64,000 nucleotides of DNA from Mesorhizobium sp. (GCA_004020645.1 SAQL01000021.1:62001-126000); one strand, 5' to 3'. Shown: positions 14,684-24,023, counted from the first letter of the stretch. Translations and numbers: made by a program. Notes: generated by a model not told the origin, from the letters alone.

Positions 14684-15547
14684 ATGATGGAGGATACGGC
14701 AGGGCGAACCATGGTCCGTGCGGCGATGAAAGCCCCCTATCTCGAGCGCGACGAAGAGCATCTTCTCGCGCTGCGTTGGAAGGAAGACAACGACCAGCAG
14801 GCGCTGCACCAAATCGCCATGGCACATATGCGTCTGGTCATTTCCATGGCCTCGAAATTCCGCCACTACGGTCTGCCGCTCGGCGATCTGGTCCAGGAAG
14901 GCCATGTCGGCCTGCTGGAGGCGGCGGCGCGTTTCGAACCGGAACGCGAGGTGCGGTTTTCGACCTACGCGACATGGTGGATTCGCGCCTCGATGCAGGA
15001 CTATATCCTGCGCAACTGGTCGATCGTGCGTGGCGGCACCAGTTCGGCGCAAAAGGCGTTGTTCTTTAATTTGCGGCGCCTGCGCGCTCGCTTGGCGAAC
15101 GGTGCCGAGCCGATCTCGAATACCTCGCTCTACCGCGAGGTGTCAGAGGCGCTCGGCGTCTCGGAAGCCGACGTGGCGATGATGGACTCCCGCCTTTCGG
15201 CACCGGATAGTTCGCTCAACCAGCCGCTCGCCGACGATGCCGGCGCCACCGAGCGAATGGATTTCCTGGTTTCGGACGATCCTTTGCCGGACGAGGTCGT
15301 GGGCGACACGATCGATGTCGAACGCCGTTCTGTCTGGCTGAAAACGGCGCTCGGCGCGCTCAATGCCCGCGAGCTCAGGATCATCGAGGAGCGCCGGCTG
15401 AGCGACGAGGGCGCGACACTCGAAGCCCTCGGCGAGGCGCTCGGCATCTCCAAGGAACGCGTCCGCCAGATCGAGGCACGCGCCATGGAAAAGCTCAAGG
15501 TGGCGCTGGTGAAGCAAAACCCCGAGTTTCTGGCGACCGCCGCCTGA
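14684..15547 (+). CDS. rpoH2: RNA polymerase sigma-32 family factor RpoH2
   Basis: The 287-residue sigma factor is read from ATG 14684 (MMEDTAGR), with GGGAG upstream. It contains region 2 with LVQEGHVGLLEAAARFEP and VRFSTYATWWIRASMQDYILRN (parts quoted, residues 69-111), the RpoH-box QKALFFNLR (123-131) and region 4 with LGEALGISKERVRQIEARAMEKLK. The RpoH-box separates it from housekeeping sigma. Rhizobia carry two RpoH proteins; this one fits RpoH2 because of the EcfG-type promoter upstream and the neighbouring M48 protease and carD/fdxA genes. It directs stress genes under general stress control. Its stop is only 3 bp from the stop of the convergent protease gene. Confidence 0.92.
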   Translation: MMEDTAGRTMVRAAMKAPYLERDEEHLLALRWKEDNDQQALHQIAMAHMRLVISMASKFRHYGLPLGDLVQEGHVGLLEAAARFEPEREVRFSTYATWWIRASMQDYILRNWSIVRGGTSSAQKALFFNLRRLRARLANGAEPISNTSLYREVSEALGVSEADVAMMDSRLSAPDSSLNQPLADDAGATERMDFLVSDDPLPDEVVGDTIDVERRSVWLKTALGALNARELRIIEERRLSDEGATLEALGEALGISKERVRQIEARAMEKLKVALVKQNPEFLATAA

Positions 15548-15550
15548 CTC

Positions 15551-17026
15551 TTATTTGTCGGTGATGATTTTGACCTTGTCGCCGGCCGAAACGGCTGCAC
15601 CGGGCGACATCGCATTAAGCACCCTGAACAGGTCGAGCTTGCGGTCGACGCCGACCATCTGCGCGGCGAGCGAACCCATGGTCTGTCCGGGCCGCACCGT
15701 GACAACGCGGATATGCAGCGGCTTCAGCGCCGCTTTCTCGGCTGCGCTCAAGATACGGAAGGAGCCGCTGACCGAGCGCGCCACGGCATCCAGCGAGGCG
15801 CTGGCGGAAGGGGCAGCGGTCAACAGCCGGTAGACCTGGCCACCGGCGCGGATCACCGCGATGTCGAACTGCCAGCCCTCGGCGCTGGCATGCGCCGTCG
15901 CCGCCTCGTTGCCATTGATCGTTTCCTGGCGCACGCTGCTTTCGTCGAGACCGGCCACCCAACCGCTGCGGATGTAGTCGGTCAGCGAGCGGCTCTTGTC
16001 GATCGAAACGCCGTCGAAGCGGATCGCTATGTCGCCTGGCCCGGTTGCCGTCACCGCTGCGGCCGAGTTGTCGATGATGAAGCCGTCGGGCACCGAGAAC
16101 GACACGCCGAGCCCTGGATGCAGGAAGGTTTCGCCACGCACATAGCCCTCCTCCGGCGTGTCGCCGTAGAGCAGGCCGTCTATGCCGGCGAGGAAGGGGT
16201 CGCGGTCGCGCGTGCCGACGCCGGGCGCGCCGAACTGGCGGGCATGACGCTGCGCCAGATCGATGCGCTGCGGCGTGTTGGGATGCGTCGCCAGGAAGTC
16301 GAGGCTGGCGTCGGTGGCGCCGCTGATCGAGCGGAAATCGGTGTAGGCCGACATCGACTGCAGGAAGCGGCCGGCGGCAAAGGGATCGAAGCCAGCCTCA
16401 CCGATCGACTTGATGCCGATGCCGTCGGCCTCAAGCTCCTGATTGCGCGAGAACTGGGCAAGCCGCAGCTTGCCGCGGATCAGTGCCGCCTTGGCGGTCG
16501 GGCTGTCGCCGAGCACGTCGGAGACGACTTTGGTTGCAAACCCCTCCTCAGCCTCGAGCTGCTGGCGCTGCAAGCCGTGGTTTGCAGTGACGTGGCCCAT
16601 CTCATGCGCGATGACCGCGGCGAGCTCGGCCGAATCGTTGGCCAGCGCCAACAGGCCGCGCGTGATGTAGAGATAGCCGCCCGGCAGCGCGAAAGCATTG
16701 ACGTTGGGCGAATTGAGGATGGTGATGCGGTAGGTCTGGCTCGGGTTGGCCGACACCACGGTCAGGCTGCCGACGACCTTGGCGACCATGCGCTCGAGCT
16801 TGGGATCGGAATACTCGCCGCCATAGGTGGCGAGGATGCGCGGATGCTGCGCCTTCGCCATTTCGGCGAGCTTGCTGTTGGCGGCGACATTGTCGACCGT
16901 GATTGGTTTGCTGGAAGGTTGGAAGCCGGATTCCTGAAGGTCCGGAGGCGTGAACATCTGGCAGCTTGCCAGCGCCATGGCAAAGCCGGCCAGCGCGAGG
17001 AAGCGCGCCAGCGGTTTCCTTCTCAC
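15551..17026 (-). CDS. M48-family zinc metalloprotease lipoprotein (BepA/YfgC-like) with LysM-like end
   Basis: The 491-residue protein has a lipoprotein signal with lipobox LASC (Cys22), so it is anchored in the envelope. The zinc motif HEMGH is at 141-145 and the downstream ligand helix is NQELEADGIGIKS near 195-205. Residues about 435-490 (VVTVRPGQTMGSLAAQMVG...) look like a LysM-type repeat that could bind peptidoglycan. BepA-type proteins handle misfolded outer-membrane proteins; this is the likely role. It is convergent with rpoH2, with almost no space between stops, so antisense read-through is possible. Confidence 0.92.
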   Translation of the reverse strand: MRRKPLARFLALAGFAMALASCQMFTPPDLQESGFQPSSKPITVDNVAANSKLAEMAKAQHPRILATYGGEYSDPKLERMVAKVVGSLTVVSANPSQTYRITILNSPNVNAFALPGGYLYITRGLLALANDSAELAAVIAHEMGHVTANHGLQRQQLEAEEGFATKVVSDVLGDSPTAKAALIRGKLRLAQFSRNQELEADGIGIKSIGEAGFDPFAAGRFLQSMSAYTDFRSISGATDASLDFLATHPNTPQRIDLAQRHARQFGAPGVGTRDRDPFLAGIDGLLYGDTPEEGYVRGETFLHPGLGVSFSVPDGFIIDNSAAAVTATGPGDIAIRFDGVSIDKSRSLTDYIRSGWVAGLDESSVRQETINGNEAATAHASAEGWQFDIAVIRAGGQVYRLLTAAPSASASLDAVARSVSGSFRILSAAEKAALKPLHIRVVTVRPGQTMGSLAAQMVGVDRKLDLFRVLNAMSPGAAVSAGDKVKIITDK

Positions 17027-17076
17027 TCTGTCGGTGCCGGTCGGCAGAACAGCTTCCTTTCGGGTCTCAGCACATG

Positions 17077-17118
17077 GCCCTGAAAATCGGGCATCGATTT
17101 TCAGAAAGGATCATGCGC
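17077..17118. repeat. Dispersed palindromic repeat, family B
   Basis: Core TGAAAATCG-GGCAT-CGATTTTCA followed by GGATCATGCGC, upstream of the M48 protease gene. The remaining space to 17275 shows no further feature. Confidence 0.65.
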
Positions 17119-17275
17119 ACAATCAACTGCGACAGCGTCCTTCGCGCCCACGGGCACGCATGGCACCGTAGTGGCAAATCACAACCTATGCCGGACCAGT
17201 ATCGGAGGACCTAGCCACACTACTTTGACCATGGCAAGCAAGCACCACATCGCCTGAAGCCGGTTTGGCCGTAAA

Positions 17276-18049
17276 TTATGTCCGCTTCCGGGCAACATCT
17301 CGTGATCCCGCGCCAAACGGACCTGCACCGATATAGCGCCGGAAGGCCTCCGGTCCAGCCTTGGTAAAAAAATCGGCGACAGTCCCGGTTGCGGCAACCG
17401 TGCCATTGTCCAGGAACACCATGTCCTGGCCGATGCGGTGGGCATCCTCCGGCTGATGTGTGACGAACAGCACCGTCATGCGCCGCTCCGCGTGGACGCC
17501 GGCTACCAGATCGAGCATGTCGTCGCGCAAGGCCGGTCCGAGCGAGGCGAACGGTTCGTCGAGCAAGAGCACCGGCCGGTCGCGCACCAGGACGCGGGCG
17601 AGCGCGACGCGCTGCCGCTCGCCACCGGAGAGTTCGCGCGGCAGGCGCTGTTGCTTGCCGGCAAGGCCGACGCGCTTGAGCGCCGCGGCGATTGCAGTGT
17701 GGTCGGTATCGGTCAGCCTGAGCGACGGCGAGCGGCCAAGGCCGACATTTCGTTCGACCGAAAGATGGGCAAAGAGATTGTTTTCCTGGAACACCATCGA
17801 CACTGGCCGCGCCGACGGCGGTTTGGCGCCGACATCGGCGCCGCCGATCAGCACGCGGCCCGATTGCGGCGTCTCGAAGCCGGCCACCAGATTGAGCAGT
17901 GTCGATTTTCCCGAACCGCTCGGCCCCATGATGGCGGTGATCTTCGAGGCGGCGAATTCGACATCGAATAAAAACGGCGTTTCGCGATAGCTGAACGAGA
18001 CCTTTTCCAGCCGCACAGCCGTACCGCTTTCCGCGCTGTTGAGCATCAT
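17276..18049 (-). CDS. thiQ: Thiamine ABC transporter ATP-binding protein
   Basis: The 257-residue ATPase has Walker A GPSGSGKST, signature LSGGERQRVALARVLV and Walker B VLLLDEPFASLGP, in the short ThiQ/PotA-like arrangement. It overlaps thiP by 4 bp (18046-18049) and is the last gene of thiB-thiP-thiQ. It powers import of thiamine and its phosphates. The whole operon is expected to be switched by the TPP riboswitch at 20757-20848. Confidence 0.92.
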   Translation of the reverse strand: MMLNSAESGTAVRLEKVSFSYRETPFLFDVEFAASKITAIMGPSGSGKSTLLNLVAGFETPQSGRVLIGGADVGAKPPSARPVSMVFQENNLFAHLSVERNVGLGRSPSLRLTDTDHTAIAAALKRVGLAGKQQRLPRELSGGERQRVALARVLVRDRPVLLLDEPFASLGPALRDDMLDLVAGVHAERRMTVLFVTHQPEDAHRIGQDMVFLDNGTVAATGTVADFFTKAGPEAFRRYIGAGPFGAGSRDVARKRT

Positions 18050-19671
18050 GATTTTTCACCCCGCCCCAACCAGTCAGCGGCCAGGACAAGCGCAAGACAA
18101 ACCAGGCCGAGCAGCAACGCCAGGCCTGCGGCGTCCATCGTGCGGTAGCTGCCCATGCGCGCCAGCAAGAGGTAAGGCAGTGTCTGCAGGGAGTCGCTGC
18201 CGAACAGGGCAATGACGCCGAGATCGCCGAGCGACAAAGCCATGGCGAACGCGAAACCGGTGGCGAGCGGCCGCCGCAGCGACGGCCAGTCGACCAGCCG
18301 GAACCGGTTCCAGCCCGAAATGCCAAGCAGCAAACAGAGCCGTTCGTGGCGTTCGCTCGCCGCATCATAGCCGGGGCGAATGGCGCGGATGGCAAACGGC
18401 ATCGCCATCACCGCATTGACGGCGACGACCATGACAGGGGCGATGGCAAAGACGTCGCTGACGGTCCGCAGGAGCAGGAACCAGCCGGCGCCGATGACGA
18501 TGGGCGGCACGACGAGGACGAAGCCGGCGCCGGTATCGGTGGCGTATTCGAGCAGCGTCCTGGCGCCGACGCGACGCCTCAAGGCCAGCGCCCGTCGTGC
18601 CATGACGAGCGACAGCGACAGCGCCACTGAAAGCAGCGCCGCCAGTAAGGCGAGCACGGCGCTGGTCAGCGTCGCCTGCCGCACCGCGCTCTCGCCCGCC
18701 AGCCGGCCGAGATCGGCGCCAAGGCCTGACGTTACCATGGCCGCCATCGGCCCGGCGACGAACAGCAAAGCCAGAGCGATCAATGCTGTATTCAGCACTG
18801 TCTCGGCCGTGCCGGCCGAAAGAAAGCGGCGCGGTGCCACCGGCAGGTTGGCGTCGCCTACGGTGTTGGCGCCAAGCCGCATCAATGCCAGCACCACGAC
18901 GAAGGTCAGCGCGATCTGCAGCAGTGTCAGCGTAACCGCGCGGGCAGGATCGAAATCGAAACGTAGTGCCTGGTAGATGGCGACCTCCAATGTCGTCGCG
19001 CGCGGACCGCCGCCCAGTGTGAGCACGATGGTAAAGGATGTGATGCAGAGCATGAAGACAAGCCCGGCGACGCCCGGCAGCGCCGCACGCAGCGTCGGCC
19101 ATTCGATCAGCCGGAAGGCAGGTCTGGCGCCCATGCCGAGCTGGCTCGCCAACCGCCACTGGTCGGCCGGCACTGTCGCCAGCGCTTCAAGGAACAGCCG
19201 CGTGGCCAGCGGCAGATTGAAGAAGACATGGGCGATGAGGATGCCGGACAGGCCGTATATGCCCGGCCAGCCCTGACCGGCAATCGCGGTGAGCACGCCG
19301 GCGAAATAGCCGGCACGGCCATAGAGAGCCAGAATGCCGAGTGCGGCGACGATGGCCGGCAGCGCAAGCGGCACGGCGAAGAGCTGCAGGATCAGGCCGC
19401 GACCAAAGAAGCGCGGATGCCGCGACAGCGCCCGCGCGACGAACAGCGCCGGCACGACGGAAAGCAGTGTCGACAGCAAAGCCTGCCACAGCGTGAAACG
19501 GGCGACGCGGAAGAGGTAGGAATCGAAGGCAGACATGGCGCCGGACGGGTCGCGGGCGCCTTCGACGATGAGCCCGGCGAACGCTCCGCCGATCAGCAGC
19601 GCAACAGCGGCAAGCGCGAGAATGCCGGCGGTGACGCGGGGATCGGCAGGGGGGCGCCGTAGAGTGATCAT
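18046..19671 (-). CDS. thiP: Thiamine ABC transporter permease
   Basis: At 541 residues it is a duplicated permease with roughly twelve hydrophobic helices. Each half has a binding-protein-dependent transport domain; the EAA-like loops are around QWRLASQLGMGARPAFRLIEWPTLRAALPG (part quoted: ASQLGMGARPAFRLIEWP) in the first half and LCLLLGISGWNRFRLVDWPSLRRP in the second. This double architecture is that of ThiP. It lies between thiB (14 bp upstream) and thiQ (4-bp overlap) in the TPP-controlled operon. Confidence 0.93.
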   Translation of the reverse strand: MITLRRPPADPRVTAGILALAAVALLIGGAFAGLIVEGARDPSGAMSAFDSYLFRVARFTLWQALLSTLLSVVPALFVARALSRHPRFFGRGLILQLFAVPLALPAIVAALGILALYGRAGYFAGVLTAIAGQGWPGIYGLSGILIAHVFFNLPLATRLFLEALATVPADQWRLASQLGMGARPAFRLIEWPTLRAALPGVAGLVFMLCITSFTIVLTLGGGPRATTLEVAIYQALRFDFDPARAVTLTLLQIALTFVVVLALMRLGANTVGDANLPVAPRRFLSAGTAETVLNTALIALALLFVAGPMAAMVTSGLGADLGRLAGESAVRQATLTSAVLALLAALLSVALSLSLVMARRALALRRRVGARTLLEYATDTGAGFVLVVPPIVIGAGWFLLLRTVSDVFAIAPVMVVAVNAVMAMPFAIRAIRPGYDAASERHERLCLLLGISGWNRFRLVDWPSLRRPLATGFAFAMALSLGDLGVIALFGSDSLQTLPYLLLARMGSYRTMDAAGLALLLGLVCLALVLAADWLGRGEKS

Positions 19672-19685
19672 CTTTCAATCACAAA

Positions 19686-20699
19686 CTACTTGCTCATCAC
19701 CGACAGCCATTCGTCGACCCAGGCCTTGCGGTTGGCGGCGACCTCTTCGGGGCTGAACAGCAAAGTCTTGGTCGGCTTGACGAGCTTGTCGAAAGCCGGA
19801 TTGAGCGGCTTGTCGGTCTTGCCGGCAGGGAACATCCAGTTGGTCTCGGGGATGACATCCTGAAATTTCGGTCCGGTCATGAAAGTCAGGAACTGTTTCG
19901 CCAACGGGTTCTTCGCGCCTGACGTGGTGATGCCGGCAACTTCGATCTGCAGATACGCGCCCTCCTCGAAGGACGCCGCCTGATAGCGCTCGGTGTTTTC
20001 GGCGACCATGTGATAGGCCGGCGAGGTGGTATAGGACAGCACCATCGGCGCCTCGCCCTTGGTGAACAGGCCATAGGCCTCGCTCCAGCCCGGCGTCACG
20101 GTGAGCACCTTTGCCCTGAGCTTGGCCCAGGCTTCCGGCGCCTTGTCGCCATAAACCGACTTCACCCACAACAACAAGCCGAGACCGGGCGTCGAGGTGC
20201 GCGGATCCTGGATGACGATCTTCTCATCGGCATTGCCCTCGACCAATTCCTTCAGGCTCTTCGGCGGCGTCTTCAGCTTTTCGGTGTCGTAGACGACGGC
20301 GAAATAGCCATAGTCGAACGGCACGAAAACATCGTCGCTCCAGCCGCCCGGCACATTGACGTCGATGACGGCACCATGCGGCGAAAACAGGCCGGTGGCC
20401 TTGGCTTCCGCAGTCAGGTTGGTGTCGAGGCCGAGCACGATGTCGGCCTTGGTCGCGGCCCCTTCCAGCTTGACGCGGTTGAGCAGGGCGACGCCGTCGG
20501 CGACCGCCACGAATTCGAGAGTACAGCCGCATTCGGCCTCGAAGGCCTTCTTCACCGCGGGGCCTGGACCCCAGTCGGCGGTGAAGCTCTCATAGGTGTA
20601 GACGGTGAGTTTTTCCTGCGCGGATGCCGGCCCGATGCCGGCGGGAGCGATCGCCGCAAGCAGCACTGCCGAAACAAGAGTGTATAAAAACGTGCGCAT
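19686..20699 (-). CDS. thiB: Thiamine-binding periplasmic protein
   Basis: I place the start at ATG 20699, preceded by GGAGG, giving 337 residues; an in-frame extension to 20957 would run through the riboswitch. Residues 1-27 are a signal peptide ending ASAQ. The mature protein starts KLTVYTYESFTADWGPGPAVK, the conserved ThiB/TbpA beginning, and contains GCTLEFVAV, FDYGYFAVVYD and LPETNWMFPAGK-like motifs. It binds thiamine, TMP and TPP for the ThiPQ importer. First gene of the operon, directly downstream of the TPP riboswitch. Confidence 0.94.
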   Translation of the reverse strand: MRTFLYTLVSAVLLAAIAPAGIGPASAQEKLTVYTYESFTADWGPGPAVKKAFEAECGCTLEFVAVADGVALLNRVKLEGAATKADIVLGLDTNLTAEAKATGLFSPHGAVIDVNVPGGWSDDVFVPFDYGYFAVVYDTEKLKTPPKSLKELVEGNADEKIVIQDPRTSTPGLGLLLWVKSVYGDKAPEAWAKLRAKVLTVTPGWSEAYGLFTKGEAPMVLSYTTSPAYHMVAENTERYQAASFEEGAYLQIEVAGITTSGAKNPLAKQFLTFMTGPKFQDVIPETNWMFPAGKTDKPLNPAFDKLVKPTKTLLFSPEEVAANRKAWVDEWLSVMSK

Positions 20700-20756
20700 C
20701 GGCGCCTCCTTCGTTCGCGTTGAAAGGAATTGAGGCGTCGGGCTGTCCGAAGCGTC

Positions 20757-20848
20757 TAATCCCTCCGCCGGTACAAACCGGATCAGGTTCAGCGGGTTGG
20801 CATGGTTGCCTCTCAGCTGGTTCGCGAAGATCGCGTCCAGCACCCCGT
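20757..20848 (-). promoter_or_regulatory. TPP (THI-box) riboswitch upstream of thiB
   Basis: Read on the minus strand, the element starts GGGGTGC, has the conserved CTGAGA in the middle, GAACCTGATC in the second arm and ends GGAGGGA, the standard order of the TPP aptamer. It ends about 57 bases before the thiB ATG, close enough to mask translation or act on transcription. High TPP is expected to shut off thiamine import. Confidence 0.95.
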
Positions 20849-20959
20849 TAGAGCGTTTCGACACATAGGCCCGGCCCAGTTGCGGCGCAAGCGGAAGTTT
20901 GCCGGGCATCCGGAACGCGGCCTTCCGTTTCGCAAGCAGGGCTGGTAAGGGCCACACAT

Positions 20960-21604
20960 ATGAGCAAATTCACCATCCTGCTTGGCGGCGATCTAATCCG
21001 CACGCCGCTGCTCGACCGCCAGGTCGAAGGCTCCCGTGTCATCGCCGCCGACGCCGGCATGAGCCATGCCCGGACGCTGAGCCTGACGCCGGAACTCTGG
21101 GTCGGCGACTTCGATTCGGTGCCGGCGGATTTGCCGGGCGAGCTGGCCGCCGTGCCCCGCCAGGTGTTTCCGGCAGAAAAGGACAAGACCGACGGCGAAC
21201 TGGCTATCGCCGCCGCGCTCGAACGCGGCGCGACCAGCCTCGTGCTCGCCGGCGCGTTCGGCGGCAAGCGCACCGACCACGCCTTCCTGCACCTGGCGCT
21301 CAGTGTCCGACTGGCCGAGGCAGGGACGGAGGTGCTTTTGACCAGCGGCGCACAGGAAGGCATCCCCTTGCTTCGCGGAAAGGCCGGCTTCGACTACGCC
21401 GACGGCATGCTGTTTTCGATTCTCGGCCTCTCCGACCTTGCCGGCCTGACCGTGACCGGCGCCAAATGGCCGCTGAACCATGTCGAGGTGGCGTTCGGCT
21501 CGTCGCTGACCCTTTCCAACGAGGTCAAGGGCCGGCTGGAAATCGCGCTGGGCAGCGGCCGCGCGCTGTTGCTCGCCCACCCATTCCCCTTACCTGAAAG
21601 CTGA
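20960..21604 (+). CDS. thiN: Thiamine diphosphokinase
   Basis: The 214-residue protein matches thiamine pyrophosphokinase: LLGGDLIRTP at the start, AADAGMSHA, the acidic motif WVGDFDSVP (50-58), KDKTDGELAI (73-82) and GAFGGKRTDHAFLHL (98-112). It converts thiamine to TPP with ATP, closing the salvage route begun by the importer. It is divergent from thiB, sharing the 111-bp intergenic space, and its stop is one base from the ABC-F gene start, so those two are probably coupled. Confidence 0.93.
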   Translation: MSKFTILLGGDLIRTPLLDRQVEGSRVIAADAGMSHARTLSLTPELWVGDFDSVPADLPGELAAVPRQVFPAEKDKTDGELAIAAALERGATSLVLAGAFGGKRTDHAFLHLALSVRLAEAGTEVLLTSGAQEGIPLLRGKAGFDYADGMLFSILGLSDLAGLTVTGAKWPLNHVEVAFGSSLTLSNEVKGRLEIALGSGRALLLAHPFPLPES

Positions 21605-21605
21605 C

Positions 21606-23426
21606 ATGGCGCCGCCACTTCTCAATCTCGACGGCATAAAACTGACCTTCGGTGGCACGCCGCTGCTCGACGGGGCGGAACTGACGGCGTCGGCGGGCGA
21701 CAAGATCGCTTTGGTCGGCCGCAACGGCTCGGGCAAGTCGACGTTGCTCAAGATCGCTGCGGGATTGATCGAGCCGCAGGACGGCGAAGTGTTCCGCCAG
21801 CCTTCGGCGACAGTGCGCTACCTGCCGCAAATGCCCGACATGGATGGTTTCGCCAGCGTCCGCGCCTATGTCGAGGCGGGGCTCGGACCCGCCGACGATC
21901 CCTACCGCGCCACCTATCTGATGGAGCATCTCGGCCTGTCCGGCGAGGAACGGCCGAACGATCTCTCCGGCGGCGAGGCGCGCCGTGCCGCCCTTGCCCG
22001 CGTCATGGCGCCGGAGCCCGACATTCTCCTCCTCGATGAGCCGACCAACCATCTCGACCTGTCGGTCATCGAATGGCTGGAGGAGGAGCTTGCCCGCACC
22101 TCTTCGGCGCTGATCGTCATCTCGCACGACCGCCGCTTCCTCGAGCGCGTGTCGCGCGCCACCGTCTGGCTCGATCGCGGCCAGACCCGAAGGCTGGACA
22201 AGGGCTTTGGCCATTTCGAGGAATGGCGCGACACGGTGCTGGAAGAGGAAGAGCGCGAGCAGCACAAGCTTGGCCGCCAGATCGTGCGCGAAGAGCACTG
22301 GTTGCGCTACGGCGTGACTGCAAGGCGCAAGCGCAACATGCGCCGGCTCGGCGAACTGCAGACCATGCGCCAGCGCTTTCGCGGTCATCGCGGCGCCGAG
22401 GGTGCGGCGACCATGGTGGCCAGCGACGCCGCCGAATCCGGCAAGCTGGTGATCGAGGCCAAGAACATCGAGAAGAGCTTTGGCGACCTCACTGTGGTCA
22501 GGGGCTTTTCGACCCGCATCCAGCGCGGCGACCGCGTCGGCCTGGTCGGACCGAACGGTGCCGGCAAGACGACACTGCTGAAGATGCTGACCGGCGAATT
22601 GAAGCCGGACTCAGGCACGGTGCGGCTCGGCACCAATCTGGAGATCGCCACGCTCGACCAGAAACGCGAGGCGGTCGATCCGCAAGAGACGCTGGCACAA
22701 TACCTCACCGACGGGCGCGGCGAGAACCTCGTCATCAATGGCGAGCAGCGCCACGTCGTCTCCTATATGAAGGACTTCCTGTTCAAACCGGAACAGGCGC
22801 GCACGCCGGTGCGCGAGCTTTCGGGCGGCGAGCGGGCGCGGCTGCTGCTCGCCCGCGTGCTGGCGCGGCCGGCGAACCTGCTGGTGCTCGATGAGCCGAC
22901 CAACGACCTCGACATGGAGACGCTGGAATTGCTGCAGGAACTGGTCGCCGGTTTTGCCGGTACGGTGATCCTGGTCAGCCACGACCGCGATTTCCTCGAC
23001 CGCACCGTGACCAGCCTGATTGCGCCGGGCGGCGGCGGCCGCTGGATCGAATATGCCGGCGGCTATTCCGACATGCTGGCGCAGCGCGGCGGCACCAGGC
23101 TGGACGACCGCAAGGCACGGCCAAAGGCCGAGACCAGTGAAGTGGTGGCGGCAGGCAGGAGCGAAGCACCCGCGCCAAAGGGCTCGGCAAAAAAACTGTC
23201 GTTCAAGCAAAAATTCGCGCTGGAATCGCTGCCGAAGAAGATCGAGGCGGTGACCGCCTCGATATCACGGCTGGAGGACAACATCGCCGACCCGGCCAAT
23301 TACGAGCGCGATCCGGCCTCGTTCCAGAAGACCATCGCCGCCCTCGACAAGGAGCGCGCCACGCTGGCAGCGCTCGAGGAGGAATGGCTGGAACTTGAAA
23401 TGTTGCGCGAGGAGATGGAGGGGTAG
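21606..23426 (+). CDS. ABC-F family ATPase, Uup-like
   Basis: The 606-residue protein has two ABC cassettes without membrane helices. Walker A motifs are GRNGSGKST (38-46) and GPNGAGKTT in the second half; signatures are LSGGEARR and LSGGERAR; both have DEPTN(H/D)LD Walker B ends. The P-site linker between cassettes is charged, and the C-terminal ~90 residues form a Lys/Glu coiled-coil domain (KLSFKQKFALESLPKKIEAV), as in Uup. ABC-F proteins act on the ribosome E-site or on recombination intermediates in Uup. The start follows thiN by one base, so translation may be coupled. Confidence 0.93.
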   Translation: MAPPLLNLDGIKLTFGGTPLLDGAELTASAGDKIALVGRNGSGKSTLLKIAAGLIEPQDGEVFRQPSATVRYLPQMPDMDGFASVRAYVEAGLGPADDPYRATYLMEHLGLSGEERPNDLSGGEARRAALARVMAPEPDILLLDEPTNHLDLSVIEWLEEELARTSSALIVISHDRRFLERVSRATVWLDRGQTRRLDKGFGHFEEWRDTVLEEEEREQHKLGRQIVREEHWLRYGVTARRKRNMRRLGELQTMRQRFRGHRGAEGAATMVASDAAESGKLVIEAKNIEKSFGDLTVVRGFSTRIQRGDRVGLVGPNGAGKTTLLKMLTGELKPDSGTVRLGTNLEIATLDQKREAVDPQETLAQYLTDGRGENLVINGEQRHVVSYMKDFLFKPEQARTPVRELSGGERARLLLARVLARPANLLVLDEPTNDLDMETLELLQELVAGFAGTVILVSHDRDFLDRTVTSLIAPGGGGRWIEYAGGYSDMLAQRGGTRLDDRKARPKAETSEVVAAGRSEAPAPKGSAKKLSFKQKFALESLPKKIEAVTASISRLEDNIADPANYERDPASFQKTIAALDKERATLAALEEEWLELEMLREEMEG

Positions 23427-23482
23427 GGACTGCATGCGTGCTTTTATGCGCCCATCCTATGCGCATGAATGGGAGCCGCTCC

Positions 23483-23726
23483 ATGCTTCAATTGACTCCA
23501 AAAGCCCAACGAAAATCGGTCAATACTCTCCATTGACTTTAGATTGATCGAGGACCCCAAGGCGCTCGGTATTAATATATCTCGCGCCGCCGAGGAGGGT
23601 ATCACCAAGGCGATTTCAGCCGAAAAAACGCGCCGGTGGCAGGAGGAAAACAGGGAGGCGATCGAAAGCTCTAACGACTATGTCAAGCGCAACGGACTGC
23701 CACTGGCCAAGTACCGGCCGTTTTGA
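23483..23726 (+). pseudogene. ccdA: CcdA-type antitoxin gene broken by a frameshift
   Basis: From ATG 23483, with GGGAG upstream, the frame reads MLQLTPKAQRKSVNT and then hits a stop at 23534. One frame over, from about 23529, it continues SIDFRLIEDPKALGINISRAAEEGI through to YVKRNGLPLAKYRPF and a stop at 23724-23726 (short parts given). Joined, this is a full-length CcdA with its ribbon-helix-helix and toxin-binding tail. One extra base in the CTCTCC stretch near 23526-23531 explains the break. A 60-residue product from TTG 23544 is the only intact alternative and would lack the DNA-binding strand. Confidence 0.8.
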
Positions 23727-24023
23727 TGGCGCTTTACGATTTCTACCGGAGCTGAAGGCGACGGCTATCTGCTCGACGTTCAGGCTGATCTTCTTGAAGG
23801 TCTAAGCACAAGGATTGTCATCCCGTTGATGCCGCCCAATATGGCCCCGGTGCCGGGCCGCCAGCTTAACCCCACCTTCACGATCAACGGCAGTGACCAT
23901 GTGATGGTCACTCAATTCATGTCAGCCTTGATGGCTTCTGAATTGCCTGCCGCCGAAGGAAACCTTTCCAGTCGTCACGACGACATCGTGGCCGCGCTCG
24001 ACATGCTGTTCCGGGGCTTCTGA
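23726..24023 (+). pseudogene. ccdB: CcdB-type toxin gene broken by a frameshift
   Basis: The toxin frame opens at ATG 23726, overlapping the antitoxin stop as TGATG, and reads MALYDFYRS before a TGA at 23753. One base over, from 23748, it continues GAEGDGYLLDVQADLLEGLSTRIVIPL and later QLNPTFTINGSDHVMVTQFM, ending LDMLFRGF at 24023 (parts given). This is the whole CcdB fold, including the C-terminal residues that poison gyrase in the family. A single-base insertion or two-base loss near 23747 disables it. The overlapped antitoxin-toxin order is the normal ccdAB layout. Confidence 0.82.

Noticed and set aside
15713..17083. 456-codon open frame antisense to the M48 protease gene
   Set aside because: Shadow of the protease gene; composition is Arg/Gly/Ala-rich with no domain.
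23483..24023. Programmed frameshifting in ccdAB
   Set aside because: Both breaks lack a slippery heptamer and a following structure, and the family is not known to use frameshifting. Decay or sequencing error is more likely.
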